Origin: Arthrobacter woluwensis
GTDB lineage: Bacteria; Actinomycetota; Actinomycetes; Actinomycetales; Micrococcaceae
Length of the DNA: 64,000 bases
Assembly (NCBI RefSeq): GCF_030816155.1
Contig: NZ_JAUSXR010000001.1
Span: 434,001-498,000, forward strand
Direction of reading: 5' to 3'
Part shown: positions 11,254 to 26,288 of the stretch, in pieces
Numbering within the stretch: position 1 is the first letter of the stretch
Layout of the letters: every line of letters starts with the position of its first letter
The notes under the pieces: generated by a model
What the model saw: only the letters and a program-made list of their open reading frames with translations
Told to the model about the DNA's origin: nothing
The model's database searches: none
Made by a program: the position numbers and the translations under genes

Positions 11254-13463
11254 CCCCCACCCCGGAAGCCGCTGCGCCGGCTCCCTTGCCGATCGATCAG
11301 GCCACGCTGGGCCAGGTGGCTCATGGTGAACATCACGCACCGCACTCCGTGCTCGGCGCCCACTTGGATGACCGCGGCGTGGTCACCTTCCGCACGGTCA
11401 AGCACCTCGCGGAGGCGGTGACGGTCATCCTCGCCGACGACGCGCGGATCCCCCTTCATCACGAAGGTTTCGGCGTCTGGGTGGGCACCTATGTCTCGCC
11501 CGACGGCGCGCACGTGCCGGACTACCGGATCGAGGTCGCCTACGAGGACGCCGAGCCCGTCGTGGTCGACGAGCCCTACCGCTACCTGCCCACGCTGGGC
11601 GAGCTGGACCTCCACCTCCTGCAGGAGGGCCGTCACGAGACGCTCTGGACCGTGCTCGGCGCCAGGGTGCAGCGCTACAGCTCCGTGATGGGCGAGGTCA
11701 CCGGCGTCTCCTTCGCCGTCTGGGCCCCGAATGCTCAGGCCGTGCGGGTCATCGGCGACTTCAACTCCTGGGACGGACGTCAGCACTCCATGCGGTCCCT
11801 CGGTTCGAGCGGCGTGTGGGAGCTCTTCATTCCGGGGCTCGGTCCCGGCACTCGCTACAAGTTCGCGCTGCGCACGAAGCATGGACACTGGGTGGAGAAG
11901 GCGGATCCGCTGGCCTTCGGCACCGAGGTTCCGCCCATGACCGCGTCCGTGGTGGTGGAGCGCTCCTATGAGTTCAAGGACCAGGAGTGGATGACCGCCC
12001 GCGCGGCGCGCGATCCGCACAATTCGCCCATGAGCGTCTACGAGGTCCACCTCGGTTCCTGGCGCCTGGGCCTGAGCTACCGCGAGCTGGCGCGAGAGCT
12101 GGTCGAGTACGTCCAGTGGCTCGGCTTCACCCACGTGGAGTTCATGCCGGTGGCGGAGCACCCCTTCGGCGGCTCCTGGGGCTACCAGGTCACGTCCTAC
12201 TACGCGCCGACCTCCCGTTTCGGGCATCCCGACGAATTCCGATTCCTCGTGGACGCGCTGCACCAGGCCGGCATCGGCGTGATCATGGACTGGGTCCCCG
12301 CGCATTTCCCCAAGGATGAGTGGGCGCTGGCACGCTTCGACGGCGAGCCGCTGTACGAGCACGCCGATCCCCGTCTGGGTGAGCACCCGGACTGGGGCAC
12401 GTACATCTTCAACTTCGGCCGCAAGGAGGTCCGGAACTTCCTCGTGGCCAACGCCCTCTACTGGCTGGAGGAGTTCCACGTGGACGCCCTCCGCGTGGAC
12501 GCCGTGGCCTCGATGCTGTACCTGGATTACTCGCGTGAAGAGGGACAGTGGGTGCCCAACCAGTTCGGCGGCCGCGAGAACCTGGACGCCATCAGCTTCC
12601 TGCAGGAGACCAACGCGACGGTCTACAAGCGCAATCCGGGAGCCGTGACGATCGCGGAGGAATCGACGGCGTTCCCCGGTGTCACGGCGCCCACGTCCCA
12701 GGGTGGCCTGGGCTTCGGGCTCAAGTGGAACATGGGCTGGATGCACGACTCCCTGGCCTACATCGCCGAGGACCCGGTCAACCGGCGCTGGCACCACAAC
12801 ACCATCACCTTCTCCCTGGTCTACGCGTTCACGGAGAACTTCCTCCTGCCGATCAGCCATGACGAAGTGGTCCACGGCAAGGGGTCCATGCTCCGCAAGA
12901 TGCCCGGCGACCGCTGGCAGCAGCTCGCCAATCTGCGCGCGTTCCTCGCCTATCAGTGGGCTCATCCGGGCAAGCAGCTGATCTTCATGGGCACCGAGTT
13001 CGGCCAGGAAGCCGAGTGGAGCGAACAGCACGGGCTCGACTGGTGGCTCGCCGACGGCCCGGATCACCGCGGCGTCCAGCTTCTCGTCAAGCAGCTCAAC
13101 GCGATCTACCAGGACACGCCGGCCCTCTGGGAGCAGGACAACACGGGGGAGGGGTACCGCTGGATCAATGGCGGCGACGCCGACCGGAACGTTCTCAGCT
13201 TCATCCGCATCAGCGCCGACGGCGAGGAACTGGTCTGCGCGGTCAACTTCGGGGGAGCGCCGCATCACGACTACCCGCTCGGCTTCCCTTCCGAGGGCGA
13301 GTGGGTGGAGATCCTCAATACCGACGCCCGCGAATTCGGTGGCTCCGGAGTCACCAACGGGGGAACCGTGGTGGCGGACAACGGCCCATGGGATGGCCAG
13401 CCCGCCTCGGCGAAGGTGACCCTCCCGCCGCTGGGTGCGGTGTACTTCACAAAACTCGCCTGA
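11250..13463 (+). CDS. glgB: 1,4-alpha-glucan branching enzyme GlgB
   Basis: GH13_9 enzyme introducing alpha-1,6 branches into the linear glucan made by GlgE. The 737-residue protein has an N-terminal extra domain (about 20-110), a CBM48 module with [20 protein letters not shown], and a catalytic barrel. Motifs: [13 protein letters not shown] (nucleophile D417), TIAEEST (acid/base E470) and [14 protein letters not shown] (D538). The ATG overlaps the mak stop by 4 bp. This is the last gene of the operon; a 25-bp perfect hairpin follows 37 bp downstream. Confidence 0.97.
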   Translation: MTPTPEAAAPAPLPIDQATLGQVAHGEHHAPHSVLGAHLDDRGVVTFRTVKHLAEAVTVILADDARIPLHHEGFGVWVGTYVSPDGAHVPDYRIEVAYEDAEPVVVDEPYRYLPTLGELDLHLLQEGRHETLWTVLGARVQRYSSVMGEVTGVSFAVWAPNAQAVRVIGDFNSWDGRQHSMRSLGSSGVWELFIPGLGPGTRYKFALRTKHGHWVEKADPLAFGTEVPPMTASVVVERSYEFKDQEWMTARAARDPHNSPMSVYEVHLGSWRLGLSYRELARELVEYVQWLGFTHVEFMPVAEHPFGGSWGYQVTSYYAPTSRFGHPDEFRFLVDALHQAGIGVIMDWVPAHFPKDEWALARFDGEPLYEHADPRLGEHPDWGTYIFNFGRKEVRNFLVANALYWLEEFHVDALRVDAVASMLYLDYSREEGQWVPNQFGGRENLDAISFLQETNATVYKRNPGAVTIAEESTAFPGVTAPTSQGGLGFGLKWNMGWMHDSLAYIAEDPVNRRWHHNTITFSLVYAFTENFLLPISHDEVVHGKGSMLRKMPGDRWQQLANLRAFLAYQWAHPGKQLIFMGTEFGQEAEWSEQHGLDWWLADGPDHRGVQLLVKQLNAIYQDTPALWEQDNTGEGYRWINGGDADRNVLSFIRISADGEELVCAVNFGGAPHHDYPLGFPSEGEWVEILNTDAREFGGSGVTNGGTVVADNGPWDGQPASAKVTLPPLGAVYFTKLA

Positions 13464-13500
13464 GCTGATCGAGGGCCGGACAGGTCCTCTCAGACGACCG

Positions 13501-13555
13501 GCACCACGGCGTGAGGCCCGGAATCATCAGGATTCCGGGCCTCACGCCGTGGTGC
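13501..13555 (+). terminator. Long perfect hairpin after glgB
   Basis: A 25-bp arm (13501-13525) pairs perfectly with 13531-13555 around the loop ATCAG. It lies between glgB and the rRNA promoters and has no T-run, so it would act as a strong hairpin terminator or insulator protecting the rRNA operon from read-through. Confidence 0.75.
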
Positions 13556-13577
13556 GAAGAGCCACCGGCGCCGGGAG

Positions 13578-13606
13578 TTGGCATGGCCGCCGAACGGTGG
13601 TAGAGT
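13578..13606 (+). promoter_or_regulatory. rRNA operon promoter P1
   Basis: TTGGCA (13578-13583), a 17-base spacer and TAGAGT (13601-13606) form a sigma-70-like promoter about 300 bases upstream of 16S. It follows the glgB hairpin directly. Assignment rests on hexamers and spacing only. Confidence 0.55.
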
Positions 13607-13706
13607 TGATACCCGCACCGCAGCGAAGGAAACCTTCTGAGGAAGTCAACCGGACACGCTGCGGATCGCACAACATTCACCAAGAAATTGTGAGAAGTTG
13701 AGCGAT

Positions 13707-13735
13707 TTGCACCGAGGAATTCGGGGTGCTAAGCT
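13707..13735 (+). promoter_or_regulatory. rRNA operon promoter P2
   Basis: TTGCAC (13707-13712), a 17-base spacer and TAAGCT (13730-13735) form a second promoter about 175 bases before 16S. Tandem promoters are normal for rRNA operons. Confidence 0.6.
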
Positions 13736-13800
13736 TGAAAAGTTGCTTCGGGAACGGCAAGCAGGGCTAACGAGCCGGCTTGGAGATCCGAAAGCAGTCT

Positions 13801-13823
13801 GTTGTTTGAGAACTCAATAGTGT
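13801..13823 (+). promoter_or_regulatory. rRNA leader antitermination/processing box
   Basis: The leader carries TGTTTGAGAACTCAATAG in front of 16S, and a near-identical TGTTTGAGAACTGCATAG occurs at about 15867-15884 just before 23S. Repetition of this boxA-type sequence before both large rRNAs is typical of actinobacterial operons and supports a role in antitermination or rRNA processing. Confidence 0.6.
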
Positions 13824-13911
13824 GTCATGTTTTTTTGATACCAATGTTTTTTTGGTAATCACTGATTCGCCGCCCCTGTGGTGGATTGGTGTTTGCTGGG
13901 TTTTGAATTTC

Positions 13912-19104
<5,193 letters not shown>

Positions 19105-19334
19105 ACACCACACCCCACCCGGGTGTGGATCAAAAAAACTGTGCTACGCGTCCACCATGCGGTCCCCAAACAACAAACCCACCAGGTTTGACACGAGGGA
19201 ACCAACACAACTAAATAGAGCAACACCACCACCCCGCCACAACTGGGGAACCAATGGATCGGTGTTGCGTGTCACGGAAACGATCCAGTGACCCTTACAA
19301 ACCAACCCCCACCCACGGGCGGGGTGTTTGAAAG

Positions 19335-19452
19335 AGTTACGGCGGTCATAGCGTGGGGGAAACGCCCGGTCCCATTCCGAACCCGGAAGCTAAGACCCAC
19401 AGCGCCGATGGTACTGCACTCGCGAGGGTGTGGGAGAGTAGGACACCGCCGG
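19335..19452 (+). rRNA. rrf: 5S ribosomal RNA
   Basis: About 118 nt starting GTTACGGCGGTCATAGCG and ending near GACACCGCCGGACA, whose ends pair (GGCGGT with ACCGCC). The internal CCGAACCCGGAAGCTAAG segment is diagnostic of 5S. It lies 230 nt after 23S and closes the operon. Confidence 0.95.
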
Positions 19453-19470
19453 ACACAACCACACAGGGAC

Positions 19471-19496
19471 GGCCCCGAGCAACGACGCTCGGGGCC
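19471..19496 (+). terminator. rRNA operon terminator hairpin
   Basis: GGCCCCGAGC (19471-19480) pairs perfectly with GCTCGGGGCC (19487-19496) around AACGAC, 18 bases after 5S, followed by a weak T-containing tail (GTCATTTAA). Confidence 0.85.
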
Positions 19497-19526
19497 GCTC
19501 GTCATTTAACCACCAACCACCAACAC

Positions 19527-19700
19527 CAACAGCCCCCACACACAGGGGGCTGTTGGCGTTTAAGGGCACGCGACCGGCAGGAACCAGACCCCCATCACCA
19601 CGAACTGCCCCCAGCCACAAAAGCACCGGGGGCTGTTCCCGTTTAAGGCACACCACCGCAGCACCCCACACAGAGGGGCTGTTGGCGTTTAGGGCACTCG
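19527..19700 (+). repeat. Three degenerate hairpin repeats downstream of the rRNA operon
   Basis: GGGGCTGTTNNCGTTTA recurs at about 19546, 19630 and 19675. In each case it is preceded by a complementary C-rich arm, so each unit forms a terminator-like hairpin. The first is perfect (19527-19537 with 19545-19555), the second has one T/T mismatch and the third a bulge. All are followed by CGTTTA. Translated antisense the repeats give LNANSP-like peptides, but spacing and decay argue for a non-coding array. Confidence 0.7.
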
Positions 19701-19862
19701 ACCACCGGTGACCACACCGACCGGCCTCCGACAATGTGCGCGCATCACTCATCGCCTTGAGGGGTGCACGCCTGGTCCGGGGTCGGCCGTGCCCCTGTGA
19801 CAAGACGATCGTTTGGTCGCTGGATAGACTGTGCCGAAGGCCACAGTCTGAGGTGGCTCATC

Positions 19863-21152
19863 ATGAATATTGGGGACAACATGAAATTCTTCCGGCGTGC
19901 CGTTCTGCCATCTCTATGGCTGGTGCTCGGGGCTGTGATCGCGGCATCACTCGTCAAGATCGCATTCGTCGATGGGGTACGTGGTGCGGAACAGGTGTCC
20001 GCGCCCCAGGTCGGCTTCGAGGCGCCGGTGGTTCCGGCCGGCCGCGCGACGGTGACGAACGTCGTCGAGGTGAAAGGTTCGGTCCAGGCAGACCCTGCCA
20101 TCCCCGTGCGGAGCACGGAATCCGGCACGGTGGTGTTCCTGTACATCTCCGCCGGGAAGCCCGTGGCTCAGGGAAGCCCCTTGTTCCAGGTGCGCAGGGT
20201 TCGTGAGGCACCCGCTGACGCTGCCGACGCTGCCGGCTCTTCCGGCGCCGGCGAGTCGGCCCAGGGCAAGGACCCCGCCGCGGCCCCCGCCAAACCGGCA
20301 GCGACGCAGTACGATTACCTGGACGTTCTAGCACCATCCGCAGGGGTGCTCAAGGATTTCACGGCATTGCTGGGCCAGCAGGTCTCCGTGGGTGAGAACT
20401 TGGGAGCGGTGGAACCGGGCACCTTCAGTGTCTCCGGCTCCCTTGATGCTCAGCAGCAGTACCGGCTGCTCGACCGGCCTGCGAAGGCCGAGGTCACGGT
20501 GACAGGCGGTCCTGCTCCATTCATCTGCTCGGACATCTCCCTGGGGCAGGCCGCGGGCGGCGGTACCTCGAAGCCGGCCGACTCCAATGGCACGGGTGCG
20601 GCTGCGCCCGCTCAGCAAGGTGCTGGACCGGGGACGGGGTCATCAGACGGCGGCGCCTCTGCGACGGGAACGGTCTCCTGTCCGGTGCCGTCCGCAGTGA
20701 AGGTGTTCCCCGGCCTGGGGGCCACGCTCAAGCTGACTGCCGGTGTGGCGGAGAACGTCCTGACGGTGCCACTCACCGCCGTGAAGGGCACCTTCCAGCG
20801 CGGGACCGTCTGGGTGAGGTCGTCAAGTCCCGCGGGCGCGGGAGAGGGCCAGGGAGCCGACCCGGCCAAGGCACCTGACGGCAAGCCGGCGCAGGGGACC
20901 GCAGCGCAAGGCGGGACGGCCGGCGGCGGTGCGGCCGGCGACGGTTCTGTGCGGGGCACGACCGTGACGCCCGCAGGATTCGTCGAGCGCACCGTGTCAC
21001 TCGGTCTGAGTGACGGTGTTCAGGTGCAGATCACCTCGGGTCTGAAGGAAGGGGAGCAGATTCTCGAGTTCCTGCCCGGTGTGCCCTCTCCGCAGGGGCA
21101 GGGCGGTCCTGGCGGCTCGGGTCCAGCCGGCTTCAGCCCGATGGGCGGCTGA
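19863..21152 (+). CDS. Periplasmic-adaptor-like protein of a MacAB-type efflux system
   Basis: Membrane-fusion (HlyD/MacA-like) subunit. Residues 8-35 form an N-terminal anchor (FFRRAVLPSLWLVLGAVIAA), followed by a VEVKGSVQAD segment, a biotinyl-lipoyl-like half (GTVVFLYISAGKPVAQGSPLF), an Ala/Pro/Gly-rich insert replacing the usual coiled coil, a second lipoyl-like half (APSAGVLKDFTALLGQQVSV), a beta-barrel region and a Gly-rich tail. The ATG at 19863 has GAGGTGG upstream; ATG 19881 is an alternative. It is followed directly by the ATPase and permease genes. Substrate unknown; in Gram-positives such proteins act at the outer face of the membrane. Confidence 0.8.
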   Translation: MNIGDNMKFFRRAVLPSLWLVLGAVIAASLVKIAFVDGVRGAEQVSAPQVGFEAPVVPAGRATVTNVVEVKGSVQADPAIPVRSTESGTVVFLYISAGKPVAQGSPLFQVRRVREAPADAADAAGSSGAGESAQGKDPAAAPAKPAATQYDYLDVLAPSAGVLKDFTALLGQQVSVGENLGAVEPGTFSVSGSLDAQQQYRLLDRPAKAEVTVTGGPAPFICSDISLGQAAGGGTSKPADSNGTGAAAPAQQGAGPGTGSSDGGASATGTVSCPVPSAVKVFPGLGATLKLTAGVAENVLTVPLTAVKGTFQRGTVWVRSSSPAGAGEGQGADPAKAPDGKPAQGTAAQGGTAGGGAAGDGSVRGTTVTPAGFVERTVSLGLSDGVQVQITSGLKEGEQILEFLPGVPSPQGQGGPGGSGPAGFSPMGG

Positions 21153-21153
21153 G

Positions 21154-21873
21154 ATGAGTCTGCTGGTCAGCCTGCGGGAGGTCACCAAGTCCGTGACGCT
21201 GCCCGATGACACCGAGCTCCACATTCTCAAGGGCATCTCACTGGACCTCCACGAAGGCGACCGTCTCGCCGTCGTCGGGCGGTCGGGAGGAGGGAAGTCG
21301 ACCCTGCTCAACCTGCTGGGACTCCTCGATGTCCCGACGAACGGTGAGCTCGAGTTCCTGGGCCTCCCGGCGCAGCGCATGAGCGAAGCCCGCCGGGCCC
21401 GGGTCCGAGGGGAGAGCGTGGGATTCGTGTTCCAGCAGTTCAACCTCCTGCCGGAGCGCACGGCCCTGGAGAACGTCATGACGCCGCTGTACTACGCGTC
21501 AGGGCGGGCCTTCTGGCGGCGCCGCGAACTGGCTCTGCGGCTCCTGGACCGTGTGGGACTGGCCGCCCGTGCCGACGTGAAGCCCGTGCGGCTGTCGGGC
21601 GGTGAGCAGCAGCGCGTGGCGATCGCCAGGGCCCTGGTGCGCCGTCCGCGCCTCATCCTCGCCGATGAACCGACTGGGGCGCTCGACGTCGAGACCGGGC
21701 AGGCCGTCATGAGCCTCCTGGAGGAGGTCGCCGAGGAGACCTCGGCCGCGCTCGTGACGATCACGCACGACCGTGCCGTGGCGGACCGTTCGGCCTGGCG
21801 ACTGCACTTGGACGCCGGGGTTCTCTCCGGCGACGAGAACGTGGCGTCCGAGGAAGGGCTGGTGACGGCATGA
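21154..21873 (+). CDS. ABC transporter ATP-binding protein (MacB/LolD type)
   Basis: Cytoplasmic ATPase of 239 residues. Walker A is GRSGGGKST (about 44-52), the Q-loop is FVFQQFNLL, the signature is RLSGGEQQRVAIARAL, Walker B is RLILADEPTGALD, and the switch His is in VTITHDRAVAD. ADEPTGALD is typical of the MacB/FtsE/LolD group that partners with FtsX-fold permeases. It starts one base after the adaptor stop and overlaps the permease by 4 bp, so the three genes form one unit. Confidence 0.93.
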   Translation: MSLLVSLREVTKSVTLPDDTELHILKGISLDLHEGDRLAVVGRSGGGKSTLLNLLGLLDVPTNGELEFLGLPAQRMSEARRARVRGESVGFVFQQFNLLPERTALENVMTPLYYASGRAFWRRRELALRLLDRVGLAARADVKPVRLSGGEQQRVAIARALVRRPRLILADEPTGALDVETGQAVMSLLEEVAEETSAALVTITHDRAVADRSAWRLHLDAGVLSGDENVASEEGLVTA

Positions 21874-23054
21874 CCTCGTTGCTGGCAGCCATCCTCGAGG
21901 CCTGGCATGAACTCCGTGTCCACAAGGTCAGGGTGCTGCTCTCCTTGATCGGCGTCGCGGCCTCCGTCGCGGCGCTGACCGGAGTCCTCGGGATGGGCGA
22001 TGTGGTGCGGGAGGGGATGAAGGACCAGGCCGAACGGAACGGCGGGCGGGGCGCGACTCTGAGCGTGAGCTTCTACGCGGAATCCGGCCAGGTCCCGGCG
22101 TCGCAGAGTGACCCCCTCATGAAGAAGATGACCGAGCGCTACAAGCTGGACAAGGTCTCCCGGATCTCCCACGGTCGGCTGAGCATCCAGTTCCCGCGGG
22201 GTGTCGAGCCGGTCGAGGCGACCGTGGTGGATCCCGCGTACGCCACGATCCTCCGGACCACGGTGGTGCACGGCCGCTGGTTCACGGCCGACGACGCGCA
22301 GCGGCTGGCGCCGGCGGTGATCGTCAACGAGAACGCCTGGAGGCAGTTGGGCTCCCCGTCGCTGTCCCGGCAGCCGGGCGTCATGCTCTACCAGAACGGC
22401 GCGCAGAGCGCCGTGGTCGTGGGAGTCGCACGGTCCCAATGGCCGGAGGAGCCGCCATCGGCGTATCTCCTCAGCGGTGACGGAAAGAGGCTCGGCATGG
22501 GAGACGAGCGTCCGGAGTACCGGGTGTGGGTGGACCCGTCCCAGGCGGATCAGCTCCGGCAGACCCTGGAGGCCGATCTGGGGGCGCAACTGCCCGGGGC
22601 CTCCGCCTCAGTGAACCGGATGGATTACCTGGCCTACGGGGACCCCCTGGCGTCTCTGCAATGGGCTGTGATCGGAGTGGCGGCGGTGATCCTGGTGCTG
22701 GGCGCCCTGGGCATGCTCACCGTGGCCCTGGTGACGGTGAAGTACCGGGTCCGGGAGATCGGCATCCGGCGGAGTTTCGGGGCCACATCCGGCCGCATCT
22801 TCGTGGGGGTCATGATGGAGTCCTTGGTCGCCACGACCGTCGCGGGGCTGCTGGGTGTCATGCTCGCCGTCGCGGTGGTGAAGAATCCCTGGGTGGAGTC
22901 GAACCTCGCACCGGGACTCGACGCCTATCCGCCCTTCCCCCTGGGAGCCGCCCTGATCGGCATGGGCGCCGCCATCGTGGTGGGCGCACTCGCCGGGGCG
23001 ATCCCCGCGCTCATCGCCATCAGGGTGAAAGTCATCGACGCCATCCGGTTCTGA
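21870..23054 (+). CDS. FtsX/MacB-family ABC transporter permease
   Basis: A 394-residue permease with one N-terminal membrane segment (VRVLLSLIGVAASVAALTGV), a large extracellular MacB-PCD-like domain (about 50-265), then three C-terminal membrane segments ending in GALAGAIPALIAIRVKVIDAI. This is the four-helix mechanotransmission topology of MacB/FtsX. The ATG overlaps the ATPase stop (ATGA). With the adaptor and ATPase it should export a peptide, antibiotic or lipid-like substrate, or sense envelope stress; the sequence does not say which. Confidence 0.9.
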   Translation: MTSLLAAILEAWHELRVHKVRVLLSLIGVAASVAALTGVLGMGDVVREGMKDQAERNGGRGATLSVSFYAESGQVPASQSDPLMKKMTERYKLDKVSRISHGRLSIQFPRGVEPVEATVVDPAYATILRTTVVHGRWFTADDAQRLAPAVIVNENAWRQLGSPSLSRQPGVMLYQNGAQSAVVVGVARSQWPEEPPSAYLLSGDGKRLGMGDERPEYRVWVDPSQADQLRQTLEADLGAQLPGASASVNRMDYLAYGDPLASLQWAVIGVAAVILVLGALGMLTVALVTVKYRVREIGIRRSFGATSGRIFVGVMMESLVATTVAGLLGVMLAVAVVKNPWVESNLAPGLDAYPPFPLGAALIGMGAAIVVGALAGAIPALIAIRVKVIDAIRF

Positions 23055-23117
23055 GAGCACGCCGCGCGGCGGACGCCGCCGAAGCCGGGGAGGCAGGCTC
23101 TGAACAGCGGAAACGCA

Positions 23118-23149
23118 GTGGCCCGGCCGTGTTAACACGGCCGGGCCAC
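23118..23149. terminator. Perfect 32-bp palindrome between convergent genes
   Basis: The arms GTGGCCCGGCCGTGTT and AACACGGCCGGGCCAC abut with no loop, between the permease (+) and the DUF4032 gene (-). Symmetry and position suggest a bidirectional terminator. Confidence 0.7.
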
Positions 23150-23199
23150 TTCAGTTTCGGGTCGTTCCCGGGGCGTTCGCCCGGACCCTCTCCGGAGGA

Positions 23200-24606
23200 T
23201 CAGTCCTCATAGTCCTCATCGTCATCGTCCGCCTTGATGACACCGGCCTCGAGGACCTTGATCAGGTCGGTGTCCGGGTTCAGGAGCAAGGTAGCCTCGT
23301 CCCGGCGGTGTCGCAGCACGTCGTCGATGTAGGACTGCAGAGCCTCCGCCATGGGGACGTGCTGATTGCGCTTCTCCGTCATGTACCAGCGGTGTTCGAG
23401 CACTTCGTGGACCACCTCGGCCGGTTCGAGCTTGCCGGAGAGCTCGCGCGGGATCGAGCGGACGATCGGCTCGAACACCTGGGAGACCCAGGCGTGGGCG
23501 CTGATCTCCTCGTCCTGGCCGGGGTAGTTGTCCGCCCGGTAGGCGTCCATGTCGTTCAGGAGCCGGCGGGCCTGGTTCTCCTGAGCATCAAGGCCGGTGA
23601 GGCGCAGCAGGCGCCGCTGGTGATGACCGGCGTCCACCACCTTGGGCTGCAGCTGGATCGTGGAGCCGTCCGCCGTCGTCTTGATGGCGTACTCCTCCAC
23701 GTCGAAGCCCAGCTCGTTCAGGCGGCGGATGCGGGCGCCCACGCGCCAGCGTTCGCCCAGCTCGAAGGACTCCTTGGCGGTGAGCTCGTCCCAGAGCCGC
23801 CGGTAGGACTCCATGATCCGTTCGCTCGTGGCCACGGGGTCCACGAGCTCGTCGATCAGTTCGCCGTCCAGGAGGTCCATGAGCTCACCGGCGATGTTCA
23901 CGCGGGCGATCTCGAGGTCGTACTCGCGCTGACCGGTGGACAGATCGGGGTACAGCTCACCGGTCTCCGCATCCACGAGGTAGGCGGCGAAGGCCCCCGC
24001 GTCGCGGCGGAACAAGGTGTTCGAGAGGGACACGTCGCCCCAGTAGAACCCCACGAGGTGCAGCCGGACCAGGAGCAGGGCCAGGGCGTCGATGAGACGG
24101 GTCAGAGTGTCCTTGCGGAGCATCTGGGAGAAGAGCGCCCGGTATGGCATGGAGAATTTCAGATGCCGGGTCACCAGACAGGGGTTGAGCGGCCGCCCGT
24201 CGGGGGTGGTGCGACCGGTGATCACAGCCACCGGTTCCACGGCCGGGACGTCCAGCCGGGCCAGCTTGCGGAGCATGTGGTACTCGTGGCGGGCCACGTG
24301 CTCACTGGTCTCCTTGATGGCGATCACGGTGCCGCCCAGGTGGGCGAACCGCACCACGTGGCGGGAGATGCCGCGGGGGAGGGCCGCAAGGTTAGCCTGC
24401 GGCCACTCCTCCAGGGCGATGTGCCACGGCAGGTCCAGCAGCTCAGGGTCCGCGCTGGCCGCGGTGATGTTCAGGGAGCCGACGACGGGCCCCGAGGGGG
24501 CCTCGTCCACGCTCGCCGCCTCGGCACGGGGCAGCTTTCCCACCTGATCGTAGTCGGTGGGCTCGTCATGCCACTGTGCCCCGTTGGAGGGCGTGTTCTC
24601 ACTCAT
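23200..24606 (-). CDS. DUF4032 domain protein with kinase-like fold
   Basis: 468 residues. The middle resembles the lipopolysaccharide-kinase/RIO fold: VIAIKETSEHVARHEYHML (ATP-lysine and Glu), GFYWGDVSLSNTLF (catalytic-loop Asp and Asn) and AYLVDAETGEL (metal-binding Asp). The C-terminal half is the DUF4032 region found across Actinobacteria, and the tail is acidic (DDDDEDYED) with a 9-bp tandem repeat in the DNA. The start is the ATG at 24606. No function is established to my knowledge; the substrate may be a small molecule or lipid. It stands alone between the efflux genes and the hexosaminidase gene. Confidence 0.85.
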   Translation of the reverse strand: MSENTPSNGAQWHDEPTDYDQVGKLPRAEAASVDEAPSGPVVGSLNITAASADPELLDLPWHIALEEWPQANLAALPRGISRHVVRFAHLGGTVIAIKETSEHVARHEYHMLRKLARLDVPAVEPVAVITGRTTPDGRPLNPCLVTRHLKFSMPYRALFSQMLRKDTLTRLIDALALLLVRLHLVGFYWGDVSLSNTLFRRDAGAFAAYLVDAETGELYPDLSTGQREYDLEIARVNIAGELMDLLDGELIDELVDPVATSERIMESYRRLWDELTAKESFELGERWRVGARIRRLNELGFDVEEYAIKTTADGSTIQLQPKVVDAGHHQRRLLRLTGLDAQENQARRLLNDMDAYRADNYPGQDEEISAHAWVSQVFEPIVRSIPRELSGKLEPAEVVHEVLEHRWYMTEKRNQHVPMAEALQSYIDDVLRHRRDEATLLLNPDTDLIKVLEAGVIKADDDDEDYED

Positions 24607-24671
24607 GGTTCCATCTTCCCTTAAGCTCACCGGGCCCTGTGATGGCCCGGAGTGGATTACCCCGGCGTGGA

Positions 24672-26288
24672 CTACTCCGTGACAGCGGCGCCGGCAGCAC
24701 TGGCGACGCCGGCGTTCTCCGGCAGCGCGGTGACCGCGGGGAGGTCGACCCCTTCGAACGGATCGCGAGGGGTGGCGTTCCACTCGATGTCCGGGCTGGG
24801 CCGGAAGGTCACGCCGAGCGCCACGAGACGCTCACCCAGCCCGCCCAGACGGGAGGCGAACTCCGTCGCATTCTTCGCCGCGGCGTTGCTCCAGGCCGTT
24901 TCCGCGAGAGCGATGGCCCGGGGGTAGATCAGCCAGTGGGCCTCGTCCAGGCTCCGGATGGTCTCGCTCCAGAGCGGTGCCTCGACACCCAGCACCTGGT
25001 CCTCCTCGAGCCCGTCGCGGACCGGATCCCAGCCGTAGTAGAGGTCCCAGTCGCCCATGGCCGCCCACTTGAGGCCGATCGGGTCCGATTCCACGTACTT
25101 CTGGTCCAGGTAACTGCCCTTGCCCGGGGACATGACCACGCGGGCGGCGTTCTCCCGGACCTGCCGGAGCGTGGGCTCCAGGTCACCGTCCCAGTACTGG
25201 ATGACGGCGCCGGACGGCAGCTCGGCCTGGGCGTACTCGTTCCAGCCCATCACCGTCTTGCCGGTGGCCGCCACGGACGCCGCGAAGTCGGTCACCATGG
25301 CCACGAAGTCCTCCTTGGACGTGACGAGGGCCTCGTCGCCGCCGAGGTGGAGGTACGGACCGGGCGTCAGCTCCGCCAGCTGCCGGAACACCTCGGCCAC
25401 GAACGGGCGGGTGAGCGGATTGTCGTTGTACAGGGTGGAGAAGCCCACCTCGCCCGTGGCGGTGGGGCTCGTGGCGATCCCATCCGGGTTCAGCTCCGGG
25501 ATCGCGGCCAGCGCGGAGTTCACGTGACCCGGGACGTCGAATTCCGGCACCACCGTGACGAAGCGCTCGGCCGCGTAGGCCACGATCAGGCGGTAATCGT
25601 CCTTGGTGTAGTACCCGGTGCGGCCCGGACCGAGGCCCCAGCCTTCCCGGTTCACGGCCCCGTCCTTGCCGATTCGCGCCAGCTCCGTGAAGTCGATGCC
25701 GGTGGGGTTGTCCTCCGGGGTGTCCAGCTCGATGCGCCAGGACTGGTCGTCGGCCAGGTGCAGGTGGAGCACGTTGTACTTGAACCTGGTCATGACGTCG
25801 ATCAGCCGGCGGATCTCGTCGATCGGGTAGTAGCTGCGGGCCACGTCCAGCATGATGCCGCGGTACGCGAAACGGGGGGCGTCCCGGACCTCGACGTGGC
25901 CGAGCGGGATGTCCTCGGCCGGCGTCGCGGTGTAGCCGGACTCCAGGGTGGCGGGCAGCAGCTGCCGCAGCGACGACGACGCGTGGAACAGCCCCGCGGC
26001 GTGTGCGGCACTCAGCCGCACGCCGTCGTCGTCGACGGTCAGGGTGTAGGCCTCGTTCCCGTCGGGGTGGGCGGAGTCGATCCCGAAGCTGATGACCGGC
26101 CCGCCGGTCGCGGCGGTGAGGACGGGGACGGCCCAGCCGGTGCCGGCACGGAGCCAGCCGGCGAAGGCCCCGGCCACGGCTTCGGCTCCGGGGCCTGCGA
26201 CCACCTGGGTGCCGGAGGTGAGGACGAGGGTGCCGTCGGCGGTGACGGTCGAACGAGGTGCGGGGGTGATGAGGTGCTGAGATGACAC
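24672..26288 (-). CDS. Beta-N-acetylhexosaminidase (GH20)
   Basis: Releases terminal GlcNAc/GalNAc from chitin or peptidoglycan fragments. The 538-residue protein has the GH20b N-terminal domain (about 1-130) and catalytic barrel: YRGIMLDVARSYYP, HLHLADDQSWR, FDVPGHVNSAL and the catalytic Asp-Glu pair in HLGGDEALVT (D318, E319), with WNEYAQ and YWDGD later. The GTG at 26288 has AGGAGC just upstream and is preferred over longer frames. No signal peptide is evident, so it probably acts in the cytoplasm on imported oligosaccharides, in keeping with the multi-sugar ATPase gene next door. Confidence 0.93.
   Translation of the reverse strand: MSSQHLITPAPRSTVTADGTLVLTSGTQVVAGPGAEAVAGAFAGWLRAGTGWAVPVLTAATGGPVISFGIDSAHPDGNEAYTLTVDDDGVRLSAAHAAGLFHASSSLRQLLPATLESGYTATPAEDIPLGHVEVRDAPRFAYRGIMLDVARSYYPIDEIRRLIDVMTRFKYNVLHLHLADDQSWRIELDTPEDNPTGIDFTELARIGKDGAVNREGWGLGPGRTGYYTKDDYRLIVAYAAERFVTVVPEFDVPGHVNSALAAIPELNPDGIATSPTATGEVGFSTLYNDNPLTRPFVAEVFRQLAELTPGPYLHLGGDEALVTSKEDFVAMVTDFAASVAATGKTVMGWNEYAQAELPSGAVIQYWDGDLEPTLRQVRENAARVVMSPGKGSYLDQKYVESDPIGLKWAAMGDWDLYYGWDPVRDGLEEDQVLGVEAPLWSETIRSLDEAHWLIYPRAIALAETAWSNAAAKNATEFASRLGGLGERLVALGVTFRPSPDIEWNATPRDPFEGVDLPAVTALPENAGVASAAGAAVTE

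Noticed and set aside
19390..19803. 137-codon minus-strand frame with repeated LNANSP-like segments
   Set aside because: The peptide repeats come from the hairpin DNA repeats and run into the 5S gene. There is no ribosome-binding site or homologue I recognise.
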